Of a stretch of DNA of 64,000 bases, positions 37,301-44,085 are shown piece by piece. The DNA comes from Escarpia spicata (taxonomy: Eukaryota; Annelida; Polychaeta; Sabellida; Siboglinidae). Both the position numbers and the translations under genes were made by a program. Numbering within the stretch: the first letter of the stretch is position 1; the number at the start of each line of letters is the position of its first letter. The stretch lies in the NCBI GenBank assembly GCA_963995525.1, contig OZ023213.1, forward strand, positions 21,937,921 to 22,001,920, written 5' to 3'. The notes beneath the pieces are model-generated. The model was not told where the DNA came from. It was given only the letters and a program-made list of their open reading frames with translations, and did no database searches.

Positions 37301-37584
37301 TGCTAACCATGTAAATTTGACCACATTATTTATGCAATGGAACTGGTATTGTTTGTATTTGAGACTGTTTCATTAAGCGCTGAGTATGGATACTGAGACA
37401 GTGGAGTCAGTGTGAAAGCATCTGGTTGTGTGATAGTTGTAAATTGAGTATAATACTCAATTTAATTGAGTCGGCTTTACTCATAACGTTGTTGTTTCTT
37501 TGTGTTGCAGATCGGGAATCTGTTGAGAAACGTCTGTACACGCTGTACAACCAAGGTTACGTTAACATCCAAGACAATAGTTGA
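11722..37584 (+). CDS. ULK1/2-like: ULK1/2 (Unc-51/ATG1) autophagy-initiating Ser/Thr kinase, 23 exons, 5'-partial
   Basis: Gene-level entry; the exons are listed separately. ULK kinases start autophagy by phosphorylating ATG13, Beclin-1, ATG9 and others in a complex with FIP200 and ATG101. Joining 23 exons (2835 nt) gives 944 residues plus stop with matching phase at every junction. Visible in order: kinase alpha-C/hinge region, catalytic loop HRDLKPQN (residues 71-78), ADFGFAR (100-106), activation-loop Thr 116 (equivalent to human ULK1 T180), APE (125-127), kinase end near HPFL (about 213), Ser/Pro-rich linker with PIPVPSQV and IVGSPTKF blocks shared with vertebrate ULKs, LIR-like FVLV (296-299), and a C-terminal MIT/EAT domain from about residue 715. 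The glycine-rich loop and ATP lysine (about 70 residues) are missing and expected upstream. With them the length would be about 1010 aa, close to human ULK1 (1050). ULK1 and ULK2 cannot be separated here; many invertebrates have one gene. Confidence 0.95.
11773..16784 (+). other. ULK intron, 5.0 kb
   Basis: AT-rich, no coding exon missing by alignment. It contains a GT/GC microsatellite at 11790-11826 and the (GATT)n. A segment at 16030-16115 resembles 11265-11340 and 11465-11560 (tattgttgaca, cagcctatttagtgt), an unclassified dispersed repeat. Confidence 0.6.
13280..13311 (+). repeat. (GATT)n microsatellite
   Basis: Seven to eight gatt units in the ULK intron between exons 1 and 2. Confidence 0.9.
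16785..16817 (+). CDS. ULK1/2-like: ULK exon 2, 33-bp microexon (beta-5/hinge)
   Basis: Acceptor ttaccttgtag, donor gtatgt, phase 0/0. It encodes [11 protein letters not shown], matching human EMANSVYLVME. It is too short for ORF finders and was located by searching for the residues missing between the flanking exons. It contributes the kinase hinge. Confidence 0.92.
17146..17182 (+). CDS. ULK1/2-like: ULK exon 3, 37 bp (alpha-D)
   Basis: Acceptor gttttgtttcag, donor gtaaga. It encodes [12 protein letters not shown] plus one base, matching human [12 protein letters not shown]. It begins at phase 0 and leaves one base for the next exon. Confidence 0.93.
17574..17624 (+). CDS. ULK1/2-like: ULK exon 4 (alpha-E)
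   Basis: Acceptor catgtttgcag, donor gtgggt. It encodes (A)[16 protein letters not shown] plus one base, corresponding to MRTLSEDTIRLFLQQI in human ULK1. Confidence 0.93.
17870..17965 (+). repeat. (TA)n-rich microsatellite
   Basis: Interrupted tatata runs with a short gtgtgt stretch, in the ULK intron between exons 4 and 5. Confidence 0.85.
18294..18419 (+). CDS. ULK1/2-like: ULK exon 5 (catalytic loop)
   Basis: Acceptor tgtgtttag, donor gtaagt. It carries the catalytic loop [14 protein letters not shown] with the proton-acceptor Asp and the catalytic-loop Lys and Asn, then a His/Pro-rich stretch where other ULKs have a short variable loop, and ends with IQLKI before the DFG segment. A run of C residues about 55 bp upstream (18228-18241) is intronic. 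Confidence 0.95.
18930..19340 (+). repeat. 25-bp minisatellite (cgcatacacacatcatgcacacaca)
   Basis: About 16 units with t/c and g/a variants (cgcatac versus tgcatgc). All three + frames are open because 25 is not a multiple of 3 and no unit contains a stop. It ends about 30 bp before the acceptor of ULK exon 6. Confidence 0.93.
19368..19441 (+). CDS. ULK1/2-like: ULK exon 6 (DFG and activation loop)
   Basis: Acceptor gtgtttcag, donor gtaaga. It reads [20 protein letters not shown] and continues SPMYM. The DFG Asp binds Mg and the Thr in AATLCG is the activation-loop phosphosite position. A 25-bp minisatellite ends about 30 bp upstream of the acceptor. Confidence 0.95.
19442..20834 (+). other. 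ULK intron before exon 7
   Basis: No coding exon. 20530-20770 has the wording of a widespread marine invertebrate interspersed repeat (attccaaagagttggttcag and following), reported as a weak impression only. Confidence 0.4.
20835..20995 (+). CDS. ULK1/2-like: ULK exon 7 (APE to alpha-G)
   Basis: Acceptor tgtttgccag, donor gtgagt after AA (phase 2). It begins [20 protein letters not shown] and continues through the [16 protein letters not shown] block. This is the most conserved substrate-lobe segment of ULK kinases. Confidence 0.96.
21491..21573 (+). CDS. ULK1/2-like: ULK exon 8 (C-lobe)
   Basis: Acceptor tatgctccag, donor gtaggg. The split codon AA|C gives Asn, then [20 protein letters not shown] and AKERIDF, matching human IPRETSAPLRQLLLALLQRN and HKDRMDF. 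Confidence 0.93.
21655..21990. mobile_element. MITE copy R1 (TTTAAAGGGA-type TIRs)
   Basis: Terminal inverted repeats: tttaaaaggaaacagactg at one end, and tttaaagggagctggtctg read from the other. The interior is related, in reverse orientation, to 45704-46090 and 62255-62578. No coding capacity. It fills half of the ULK intron between exons 8 and 9. Confidence 0.7.
22257..22301 (+). CDS. ULK1/2-like: ULK exon 9 (end of kinase domain)
   Basis: Acceptor ttgttgcag, donor gtaagt. The 45 bp encode (D)[14 protein letters not shown] plus one base, corresponding to human DEFFHHPFL at the end of the kinase domain. Confidence 0.92.
22668..22780 (+). CDS. ULK1/2-like: ULK exon 10 (linker, PVPVP motif)
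   Basis: Acceptor tatttctag, donor gtaagt. It starts [13 protein letters not shown], like the SPPVPVPSYP segment after the human kinase domain, then a Ser/Pro-rich stretch with several S-P pairs that could be proline-directed phosphosites. Confidence 0.9.
22838..23135 (+). repeat. Diverged direct duplication in ULK intron 10
   Basis: 22838-22935 and 23049-23135 share acctttgca-actgcat, tgtgattgtat, agtagc-aa and atcggcaa/atcagaca blocks. Otherwise this intron shows nothing. Confidence 0.5.
23381..23531 (+). CDS. ULK1/2-like: ULK exon 11 (linker with LIR motif)
   Basis: Acceptor gtatgtttag, donor gtgcgg. It has 50 codons plus one base. It contains [13 protein letters not shown], aligned with human DDFVMVPAQFP, the ATG8/LC3-interacting motif. 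The acidic residues before FVLV fit LIR rules. Confidence 0.9.
23492..23503 (+). other. LC3-interacting (LIR) motif FVLV in ULK
   Basis: Codons for Phe-Val-Leu-Val preceded by Glu-Asp. The position in the linker and the following VPENIP correspond to the human ULK1 LIR (DFVMVP). This motif tethers ULK to ATG8-family proteins on the phagophore. Confidence 0.85.
24010..24070 (+). CDS. ULK1/2-like: ULK exon 12 (linker)
   Basis: Acceptor tggtttcag, donor gtaagt. It encodes (V)[19 protein letters not shown] plus AG. Low-complexity linker without a recognised motif; supported by phase continuity on both sides. Confidence 0.85.
24122..24228 (+). repeat. 18-bp tandem repeat (tcatgtgactacttcatg)
   Basis: Six units, the last missing one base. 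Each is nearly palindromic (catg at both ends). In the ULK intron between exons 12 and 13. Confidence 0.9.
24424..24700 (+). CDS. ULK1/2-like: ULK exon 13 (linker, PIPVPSQV block)
   Basis: Acceptor cattttag, donor gtaagg. It has 92 codons after the split Ser. Rich in S-P and R-x-S, it includes [20 protein letters not shown], clearly homologous to human PIPVPTQVQNYQRIERNLQS. GC content is much higher than in the surrounding introns. Confidence 0.94.
25103..25172 (+). CDS. ULK1/2-like: ULK exon 14 (linker)
   Basis: Acceptor ttttttatgatag, donor gtaagc. It encodes [20 protein letters not shown] plus PPS and one base. The R-K-x-S pattern could be a basophilic kinase site. No domain is recognised. 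Confidence 0.87.
25625..25744 (+). CDS. ULK1/2-like: ULK exon 15 (linker, RKMSLG block)
   Basis: Acceptor cacctttcag, donor gtaagt. It encodes (V)[18 protein letters not shown] and continues Ser/Pro-rich. RKMSLG is shared with human ULK1 (ARKMSLGGG). It ends with one base to join exon 16. Confidence 0.9.
25745..27896 (+). other. ULK intron between exons 15 and 16
   Basis: Holds the 852-bp TIR element (26921-27772) and a perfect hairpin at its left end. The remaining ~1.2 kb is AT-rich with no recognised feature. The phase match of exons 15 and 16 does not require another exon here. Confidence 0.55.
26921..27772. mobile_element. TIR element, ACTCCCGGGGCAGG termini
   Basis: Perfect 14-bp inverted termini at 26921-26934 and 27759-27772 bound 852 bp with no coding capacity, in the ULK intron between exons 15 and 16. 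The left end also forms a perfect 18-bp hairpin (26909-26926 with 26933-26950). No clear target duplication. Confidence 0.6.
27897..28136 (+). CDS. ULK1/2-like: ULK exon 16 (IVGSPTKF block)
   Basis: Acceptor is cacag ending at 27896, or three bases later at 27899 (NAGNAG); both keep frame. Donor gtgagt. It contains [12 protein letters not shown], matching human PLPPILGSPTK, and [20 protein letters not shown]. The donor lies in the first unit of a 28-bp minisatellite that fills the next intron. Confidence 0.92.
28130..30060 (+). repeat. ~28-bp minisatellite starting at the ULK exon 16 splice donor
   Basis: Near-identical units (gttgatggtgggtgtggtttaagag) at 28130-28460, then many diverged 24-31-bp variants to about 30060. 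The first unit spans the exon/intron border, so exon bases gttgatg and the donor are part of the array. Confidence 0.93.
30359..30553 (+). CDS. ULK1/2-like: ULK exon 17 (LLKAAFG block)
   Basis: Acceptor atgtcctcag, donor gtgagt. It contains [20 protein letters not shown], aligned with human STSRLTDLLLKAAFGTQAP. It has 64 codons plus split codons at both ends. Confidence 0.93.
30554..31453 (+). other. ULK intron between exons 17 and 18
   Basis: 900 bp, AT-rich. A 140-codon open frame on the - strand (30817-31239) has no recognisable domain. Nothing else seen. Confidence 0.5.
31454..31734 (+). CDS. ULK1/2-like: ULK exon 18 (lead-in to EAT domain)
   Basis: Acceptor ttcctgacag, donor gtaagt. 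It ends [19 protein letters not shown], aligned with human LEGAVTFEAPDLPEETLME just before the C-terminal MIT/EAT domain. Confidence 0.93.
31890..32225. repeat. Dispersed repeat U, copy 1
   Basis: Shares long collinear blocks (gatggattcaacag, ttggtagaaat, aattagggc-like end) with 62950-63225. Non-coding. Lies in the ULK intron between exons 18 and 19. Confidence 0.65.
32330..32520. repeat. Dispersed repeat V, copy 1
   Basis: Shares tctctcatc-accaa, ggtgat-atttcaaaa and gccactt-ccaga-gg-ccac blocks with 53180-53345. Class unknown. Confidence 0.5.
32641..32715 (-). mobile_element. SINE 3'-end remnant, minus strand
   Basis: On the - strand it reads gtaaagtgccc, then gggcactatataaatttt and a (TTA)n tail: the same layout as 530-601. 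It lies in the ULK intron before exon 19. Confidence 0.5.
32871..33174 (+). CDS. ULK1/2-like: ULK exon 19 (first half of MIT/EAT domain)
   Basis: Acceptor acgtttacag, donor gtgagt. It has 101 codons and contains [17 protein letters not shown] and [20 protein letters not shown], matching human LRFTLLFVQHVLEIAAL and FAEQLVLYLKVAELLSSGLQ. This domain binds ATG13 and membranes in known ULKs. Confidence 0.95.
33340..34870 (+). repeat. 19-bp minisatellite (accactcaccaaaacact)
   Basis: About 80 units, most uniform at 33400-34480 and degenerate toward 34870. Ends about 60 bp before the acceptor of ULK exon 20. Confidence 0.93.
34931..35082 (+). CDS. ULK1/2-like: ULK exon 20 (MIT/EAT domain)
   Basis: Acceptor gtgtttgcag, donor gtacgt. 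It encodes (L)[20 protein letters not shown] to [28 protein letters not shown] matches human ITAERLIFSHAVQM. Confidence 0.94.
35100..35880 (+). repeat. 36-bp minisatellite (ctctagatgacagctgtctccaggggaccggttcac)
   Basis: About 22 units. The period is a multiple of 3, so a 344-codon frame on the - strand is open by chance and is not a gene. Begins about 18 bp after the donor of ULK exon 20. Sub-blocks recur in the same order (e.g. units with gtctccatggg, ctatctcc), indicating a higher-order duplication. Confidence 0.93.
36186..36230 (+). CDS. ULK1/2-like: ULK exon 21 (MIT/EAT domain, 45 bp)
   Basis: Acceptor ctctctttcag, donor gtaggt, phase 0/0. It encodes [15 protein letters not shown], matching human VQSAALDEMFQHREG. 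Confidence 0.92.
36840..36930 (+). CDS. ULK1/2-like: ULK exon 22 (MIT/EAT domain)
   Basis: Acceptor ggtgtgttgcag, donor gtaagt. It encodes [20 protein letters not shown] and [10 protein letters not shown], matching human CVPRYHKALLLLEGLQHML. Confidence 0.93.
37312..37490 (+). repeat. Segment before the last ULK exon, duplicated in the 3' UTR (copy 1)
   Basis: Shares tttatgcaatgg, ttgtttgtatttg, agtcagtg-gaaagc-tctggttg, gacagttgtaaat and tatttaattgagtc-like blocks with 39400-39590. Confidence 0.7.
37511..37584 (+). CDS. ULK1/2-like: ULK exon 23 (C-terminus and stop)
   Basis: Acceptor tgtgttgcag. The split codon T|AT gives Tyr, then [20 protein letters not shown] and a stop TGA at 37582-37584. 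It aligns with human CKLCIERRLSALLTGICA, so the native C-terminus is present. Confidence 0.93.
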
Positions 37585-39399
37585 TTCCGACGCCACCTTG
37601 TAGGAAAACTTGGCGAACTATTGTAAGACGTTGACCAAGTTGCGATTCGGCACTGACTGGTTAGCTGATGAAACACCAGAGGGCAGAAGTGTTGCATGGC
37701 AGCCCTTGGCATTGTTGGAACTAATTCTGTGTTTACTATCAACTCGGTGCCACCACCTGGTGATCAGTGTTGGTACCAGTTCAACAAATTGCCACTTGGT
37801 GATGATTGGTAGAACTGCAGTGAATTATCTCTGAAGCGACACAATATAATAAGGCTTTATAAACATAAAGCAGTATTCGCTGCAGTTATTTAACTCGTTT
37901 TGTTTCTGTAAGAAGCTTCCTTGGTGACAGTATTAGCATGACAAGAATCCCGGTAACAACCTCTGCTATGGCGGCTTCTCCTATGCACAGCTTGCATTTA
38001 CGTCAAACCAAGTCATGTCTGCATGCATGCACGCCTCACAGGGAGCAAATGGAACAGTGTGTAAATTATTTTTACGTGTGGAAGGATTGGTAGAGTGCAC
38101 CCATGTGAATGGTTGCCAATTTCATAGTCTAGTATAACTGCAAAGCGGACAGCACAAACAGAGGAGACAAAATGTGTAGAATTATTAACGTGTATAATTT
38201 TTCACCATCGCATTATTATTTTGTACTGGATATCTGAGACCCGTTGTACGATACCACTTATTGTAAACCTGACAGGCCAGTGAAGCTTCATCGAATAACC
38301 TCATTTGGTGAACAAAACAATTATTATGTATGCATAGATGTTTGGGATACTGGAGATATTCAGGAGTGTTTCTGGAGTGTGTCTGCTGCTAAATTAGGAA
38401 GATTATGTTAATGATGTGTATGCACTGTATTTGCTATTCATATAGGGAAATGTTCAGAATACGATGTTGTGTACATGTACCACGCAGAGTTGTGCGTTTG
38501 GTGTCAAAGCTACTATATGACCCCAGACATCTCAGTTGCAGAGTTGTGTATGTGTGCTCTGTTTGAAATGTGTAAATGTTGTCGTTGTAGGTATTTTATG
38601 GATGTTGTTTGCTTGCAACGATTTTGCGGAATATGTTATAGCAAAACAGTGTACGTGTATACAAACGTGTGTAATACAAAATAAACCATTTAGGAATAGA
38701 TGTTGCAGATGGTAGGTCATCAAGATGAATGTGGCGCCATCTGTTGAACATATTTATCGTGTGATAGTCATGATCGTTTGTGAAAGTCATAATCACATCG
38801 CACACGGTCATATCTGCAGCAGCCTTTACCGTGTGAAACTTGTATTATTGTTGTTAAAATATATTACTTAGTGCAAAGTGTAAATATGAGAGGTTATGTA
38901 ACCACGTGTGTGTGATAGAACCAATTTACTGCGCTCTGGGGCTAGTTGAAAAGTGAAGAATGTATTGCATTTGAATGGGAGTGCATGTTCCGACATATAC
39001 CTCAGTGTGCTCTGTCGAAGCAGCAGGTGTGTAGTTGATTTGTATATTTATATTGACAAGTATGTGTGCGCTTTCATTACGTAAACCAGCCAGGCATGTG
39101 CTGCGTTATTCCATATTTATCGTCGTATGTGATTAGTGCAATTCTGGCAGTTCGTGTACTAATTACACGTTTTAATTTGTCCAGCTTATCGCGTGTTGTC
39201 ATTCTGTTGGCGTGCATCGGAGTAGCATTTGTTCTGATTGGCTGGAATTCACATGCGACACGCGATTTGGTGATGTGCACCACAACGCATTTCAACAACA
39301 AACAATTGACCGAAAATGTTCTCGTTTAAATTACGAAAACAAATCCAGGATGACTCAAATGTTCAACTTGTTAGCAGTCAAATTGTTTTGTTCTGATGT

Positions 39400-39590
39400 T
39401 TACGTATTTATGCAATGGTACTATTCTTGTTTGTATTTGTGGAGGCTGTTTGACTGCTGCTGTATAGGAAAGTCTGTGGATGCTGTGAAAGGCACGGCAG
39501 AGTCAGTGCGAAAGCGTCTGGTTGCGTCACTGTGACAGTTGTAAATCAAGTGTGATACTCTATTTAATTGAGTCAGTTTTAGTCGGTGCT
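39400..39590 (+). repeat. Duplicated segment in the ULK 3' UTR (copy 2)
   Basis: Diverged direct copy of 37312-37490, about 2.1 kb downstream and beyond the stop codon. Confidence 0.7.
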
Positions 39591-40231
39591 GCTGGTTAAT
39601 GTAGGCATAATTGATTATTTGATACTCTGTTAACATTGATTGCAGTTAATATGGTACACGTGTCTGTAACATAATGTTTGATTGGTCGCATGGTAAACAT
39701 TTACTGCCAGTAACTAACTAAGCGATGCGTTCCTGACCATGCCATTAATTACATAGGACAGTGTAAACGTTACTGCCGATGACTTCAGTGTAGCCCTATT
39801 AAAAGTTGTTTACTGCTGGCAAATATTTTCATAACCGAAGTTACACATGCTGCTTTAACCGACAGGCAACGAGCATTGTATATATTTTAGTTAATTCCGT
39901 ATATATAAAACATGTAGCTTGGTGTAAAATCCACATGCCATTTGCATTTTTGTCATTGCTCTTTCATTGTTTTCAGGTGTTGTAAATGATATAATTGATG
40001 TGTTGTAAGTGATATAATGACATGTTGTAAATGACATAATTACAACATGTTGTGTGTATGTGTGTGCGACATTCTCATGTATCATTTTATTGAACGTGTA
40101 AATAAGCGCTTCATTAACTGGTGTGATTCACGATGCATTGTGCGTCATCAGTTCATGTACAGATATGTTGATCATATTCTGCCAATAAGGAATGCACAAT
40201 GTACATTTCTGTAAATAGTATTTATTGTATT

Positions 40232-40237
40232 AATAAA
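40232..40237 (+). promoter_or_regulatory. Poly(A) signal AATAAA, likely ULK
   Basis: Canonical hexamer followed about 25 bp later by a GT-rich stretch (gtgtcttgtg), the usual downstream element. An earlier AATAAA at 38680-38685 is an alternative. Confidence 0.6.
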
Positions 40238-40478
40238 GTGTTTATTAGGAATATTGTTTAGTGTCTTGTGTACAGTAGCAGAGCCTCACATGGTAAATAG
40301 TTTAGAGTTGTTATTATAAATGTTTTTGCTCATGGTTGGCTCCACCCTCATTATAGTCTGGTCAAGCAGAACATTAGCCTTAGCAGGGTGGGGTACAAAT
40401 GAATTCTTCACACCCCACACCTACTGGCCTGAATAGTACGTCACCATGATTAAGTTATTGGTTCCCCTCCTTTTTAGG

Positions 40479-40703
40479 GATCATCTCAGAACGTCGGTGT
40501 CTGATATCAGACAAAATTACTTTCATCTGGTCTCAGCCCCCCAATGCAAAAGTTTGTAAACCATTGTTATAATATCAATATATTAACAGTATCCCGAAGC
40601 CTAAAATATTAATGTCCGCCACCAGACGAAACTGCCTCTGATCCCCCTCCCACAAACGAAAGTAATTCCGTCTGATATCAGATATTGAAGTTCTGAGATG
40701 ATC
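40479..40703. mobile_element. Short foldback/MITE downstream of ULK
   Basis: Arms 40479-40523 and 40658-40703 are inverted copies (gatcatctcagaac, tctgatatcaga, attactttc) around a ~135-bp centre. It is placed about 240 bp past the ULK poly(A) signal. Confidence 0.7.
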
Positions 40704-40967
40704 GAGTAATGAAGTGCTATATCCTATCAGAATCTTGTTTTATAAAGGCTTTAGGCTACTTTTCTTCTCGGGAGTTGTAGATTATTCCTTGAAAGTTTGG
40801 CAAGCCGTCTAGGAGGAAAATGTTAAACAAACCCACACAAACTAGCTCAAATGTAGTTCGATACATATTTAAATATTATCTAGACCAACAACGTGCTGCA
40901 TTCACTTTGGTATCTGGTAACAGCAACTGCAGTTAAGAAGACAAGACATTGACATGACATAGACCAG

Positions 40968-41126
40968 GAGCCGATTTCATGAAGCGTACTTAAAGTTACG
41001 CAACTACTTAGCGTCACGTGTTTGCATAAACTCTTATGTTCGCTTATATTACAAAAATCACGTAATTTACTAAGACAATCATCTTAGCATTAAGAACGTT
41101 CTTAGCTGCTTCATGAAACCAGCCCC
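40968..41126. mobile_element. MITE with TTTCATGAAGC inverted termini
   Basis: Left end gagccgatttcatgaagc; right end, read in reverse, ggggctggtttcatgaagc. The ~160-bp size and the 'tttcatgaagc' ends resemble a MITE type common in marine invertebrate genomes (from general knowledge). Confidence 0.65.
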
Positions 41127-42885
41127 AGGGAGGTGACAACATACTGTAAGGAGCCGGCCTTGCGAAGCTATGTTACTGTTTCACAATATATCAATCAAAC
41201 GGAACATGTCATCCATTCTTTATTGTTCAACTGATATGTTACAATCACGAGCAAACAGCCACAACTTCCTCATTTGTGGTGGGTCAATACAGTTTAAAAA
41301 AATACCATGTAACCAACAAAATTTGACATTATTCAATCTTGAGATTCAAGAAACAACATACTATGTAAGGGACAGCCTCGTAAGTTCACAAAATACAAAA
41401 AAGGGTTTTGTATTGGTTCAAACCACCACCATCCACCCTCACCCCTTGTGGGCAGGGACTTAGCGAGAGACCTGTCTATTTGTCTTCAAGGCTGGCAGAT
41501 GACTGACCAAGATGAGCAATTACAACTGATAAGATGGGTGGAATTTAAATTAAACCAGCTGACCACTAGATTAACTAATAGTTCCATGTCTAGGGGCCCA
41601 CATTAATGACTGTCATTGGCACTACTGGTAGTGAAACAAATCAAATGGATTGGTATTAATTAGTTAAATAAATGGCTCAAATGACACTGGTTTGTCATTG
41701 AAACAACTAAACTGGCCAATACTGGCTGTGATTGACGTGAATGGCTTTCTCGGAAGCTGTCTGCGTGGTACTTTTGTGTAATTCAAGACTGACAAAAAAT
41801 TATTTCTGGCTATAAGGGCCGGCTTGTGGGTATGGTGTGGTTTTGAGCCATCCAAAATCACAGCTGGATTCAACTGACAGGACATGGTTGCCAATATCCA
41901 CTAGACTGCCTGGTTCTTATTTCACAGTAGTGACTATATTCAATAATATACATTCCATTCAGTAGATGGTGACACTGTAACAATTTATTCTGCTAACTTC
42001 TGTGGCCATCCCTAAAAACATTATATATATATATATAAGTAAACAGTCTTTAAAAAACACTGCTTCGGGAAAAGCAAACATTGGGAGACCTGCCCAATAG
42101 TAGAGATGTTTATATATTAAAATAAGAATAATATCAAACAAGCAATTAAATTTAAACTGTAATATCAAAGTGTGATTATATTGGCTCTCGCAACAATAGA
42201 TTTGTAGAGAAGGTAACATTATTTCCAACTCAAAGCACATACAATCTCTGAACAGATAGCATTCCTCATTTGGGCCAACTGCAGGATTCCCAATCTTTGT
42301 ACAGTGTATCATGAAATTCCATAACCTTTCCCTGTGACTGATGTCAGCAATCAGCATTGGCCTAAACAAGTTAGTGTACATTAAAAACAGAGATCACATG
42401 AAACAAGGCATGACATTGCCTAAAAGCACCTTGTGCCTCGTCCCGGTCTGTCAAATGAGAACCACTTCGAAAGATTTTAATTTACAATGTCTTCATACTA
42501 AAATGTTGTATGGTAGTTTAACATTTACTGAACAATGTTCATAGTTATCTCAATGAAAATCCATAACATTCCTGGCTTATACAAATTTATTTAGACATAT
42601 AACTTTTGAATCATGTGAACCCTGAATTAACAATCATAGTATGTTGCCAGTGCAAAACATGTATATGTGTTTGTACAATTAAACAAACAGAACAGTATAA
42701 TGTATAAATGTAATTCAGAACATAAATACATTAAAATATGACATCTACTAATATTTATTCTGATTGATTCACAACCTTTCGTTATGATATGTTGTCATCA
42801 GATTTGAATAATGAATTATGTGTTGTACTTAATTAAAGTAACATGTTTACATTGTATGGGGTAATCTTGTAAGCTCGCAAAGTAA
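41127..42885. other. Intergenic region, no gene seen
   Basis: AT-rich, without recognisable exons or repeats except a short (TA)n at 42022-42037. A tttatt at 42586 reads AATAAA on the - strand and could be a distal poly(A) signal for the LRRC14-like gene, but it is far from the stop codon. Confidence 0.4.
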
Positions 42886-44085
42886 CTTATGCGACCATGC
42901 ACCCCTGACATGTAACTTATGCGACCATCCACCCCCGACATATAATTTATATGACCATCCACCCCTGACATGTAACTTATGCGACCATGCACCCTTGACA
43001 TGTAACTTATGCAACCATCCACCCCTGACATGCAACTTATGCGACCATCCACCCCTGACATGTAACTTATGTGACCATCCACCCCTGACATGTAACTTAT
43101 GCGACCATCCACCCCTGACATGTAACTGATGCGACCATCCACCCCCGACATGTAATTTATGTGACCATGCACCCCTGACATATAACTTATGCGACCTTGC
43201 ACCCTTGACATGTAACTTATGCGACCATCCACCCTGACATGCAACTTATGCGACCATCCACCCCGGACATGTAACTTATGCGACCATGTACCCCTGACAT
43301 GTAACTTATGTGACCATGTACCCCTGACATGTAACTTATGCGACCATGTACCCCTGACATGTAACTTATGCGACCATCCACCCCTGACATGTAATTTATA
43401 TGACCATCCACCCCTGACATGTAACTTATGCGACCATGCACCCTTGACATGTAACTTATGCAACCATCCACCCCTGACATGCAACTTATGCGACCATCCA
43501 CCCCTGACATGTAACTTATGTGACCATCCACCCCTGACATGTAACTTATGCGACCATCCACCCCTGACATGTAACTGATGCGACCATCCACCCCCGACAT
43601 GTAATTTATGTGACCATGCACCCCTGACATATAACTTATGCGACCTTGCACCCTTGACATGTAACTTATGGGACCATCCATCCGTGACATGTAACTTATG
43701 TGACCATCCACCCCTGACATGTAACTTATGCGACCATCCACCCCTGACATGTAACTTATGGGACCATCCACCCCTGACATGTAACTTATGCGACCATCCA
43801 CCCCTGACATGTAACTTATGCGATCATCTACCCCTGATGTAACTTATGTGATCATGCACCCCTGACATGTAACTTATGTGACCATCCACCCCTGACATGT
43901 AACTTATGTGACCATCCACCCCTGACATGTAACTTATGGGACCATCCACCCCTGACATGTAACTTATGGGACCATCCACCCTTGACATGTAACTTATGCG
44001 ACCATCCATCCCTGACATGTAACTTATGGGACCATCCACCCCTGACATGTAACTTATGGGAACATCCACCCCTGCACATTGTCAC
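42886..44085 (+). repeat. 30-bp minisatellite (acccctgacatgtaacttatgcgaccatcc)
   Basis: About 40 units between the two convergent genes. The 30-bp period keeps long frames open on both strands (up to 222 codons); these are artefacts. A block of variant units recurs (42940-43200 resembles 43380-43655), indicating higher-order duplication. Confidence 0.93.

Larger units (their letters stand above)
37585..40237 (+). other. Probable ULK 3' UTR
   Basis: No coding exon is seen after the ULK stop. The stretch is AT-rich and runs to the AATAAA at 40232. It contains a diverged copy of the intron sequence before the last exon (39400-39590), three 22-bp tandem units at 39976-40045, and an internal AATAAA at 38680 that could give a shorter transcript. 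The extent is inferred from the poly(A) signal only. Confidence 0.6.

Noticed and set aside
39480..39535. Alternative last ULK exon (AESVRKRLVASL)
   Set aside because: No convincing acceptor in the right phase; kept only as an observation about the duplication.
42816..43810. Long - strand frames (222 and 197 codons) with GWSHKLHVR / GVDGRISYMS repeats
   Set aside because: Products of the 30-bp minisatellite read in different frames; no non-repeat coding sequence.
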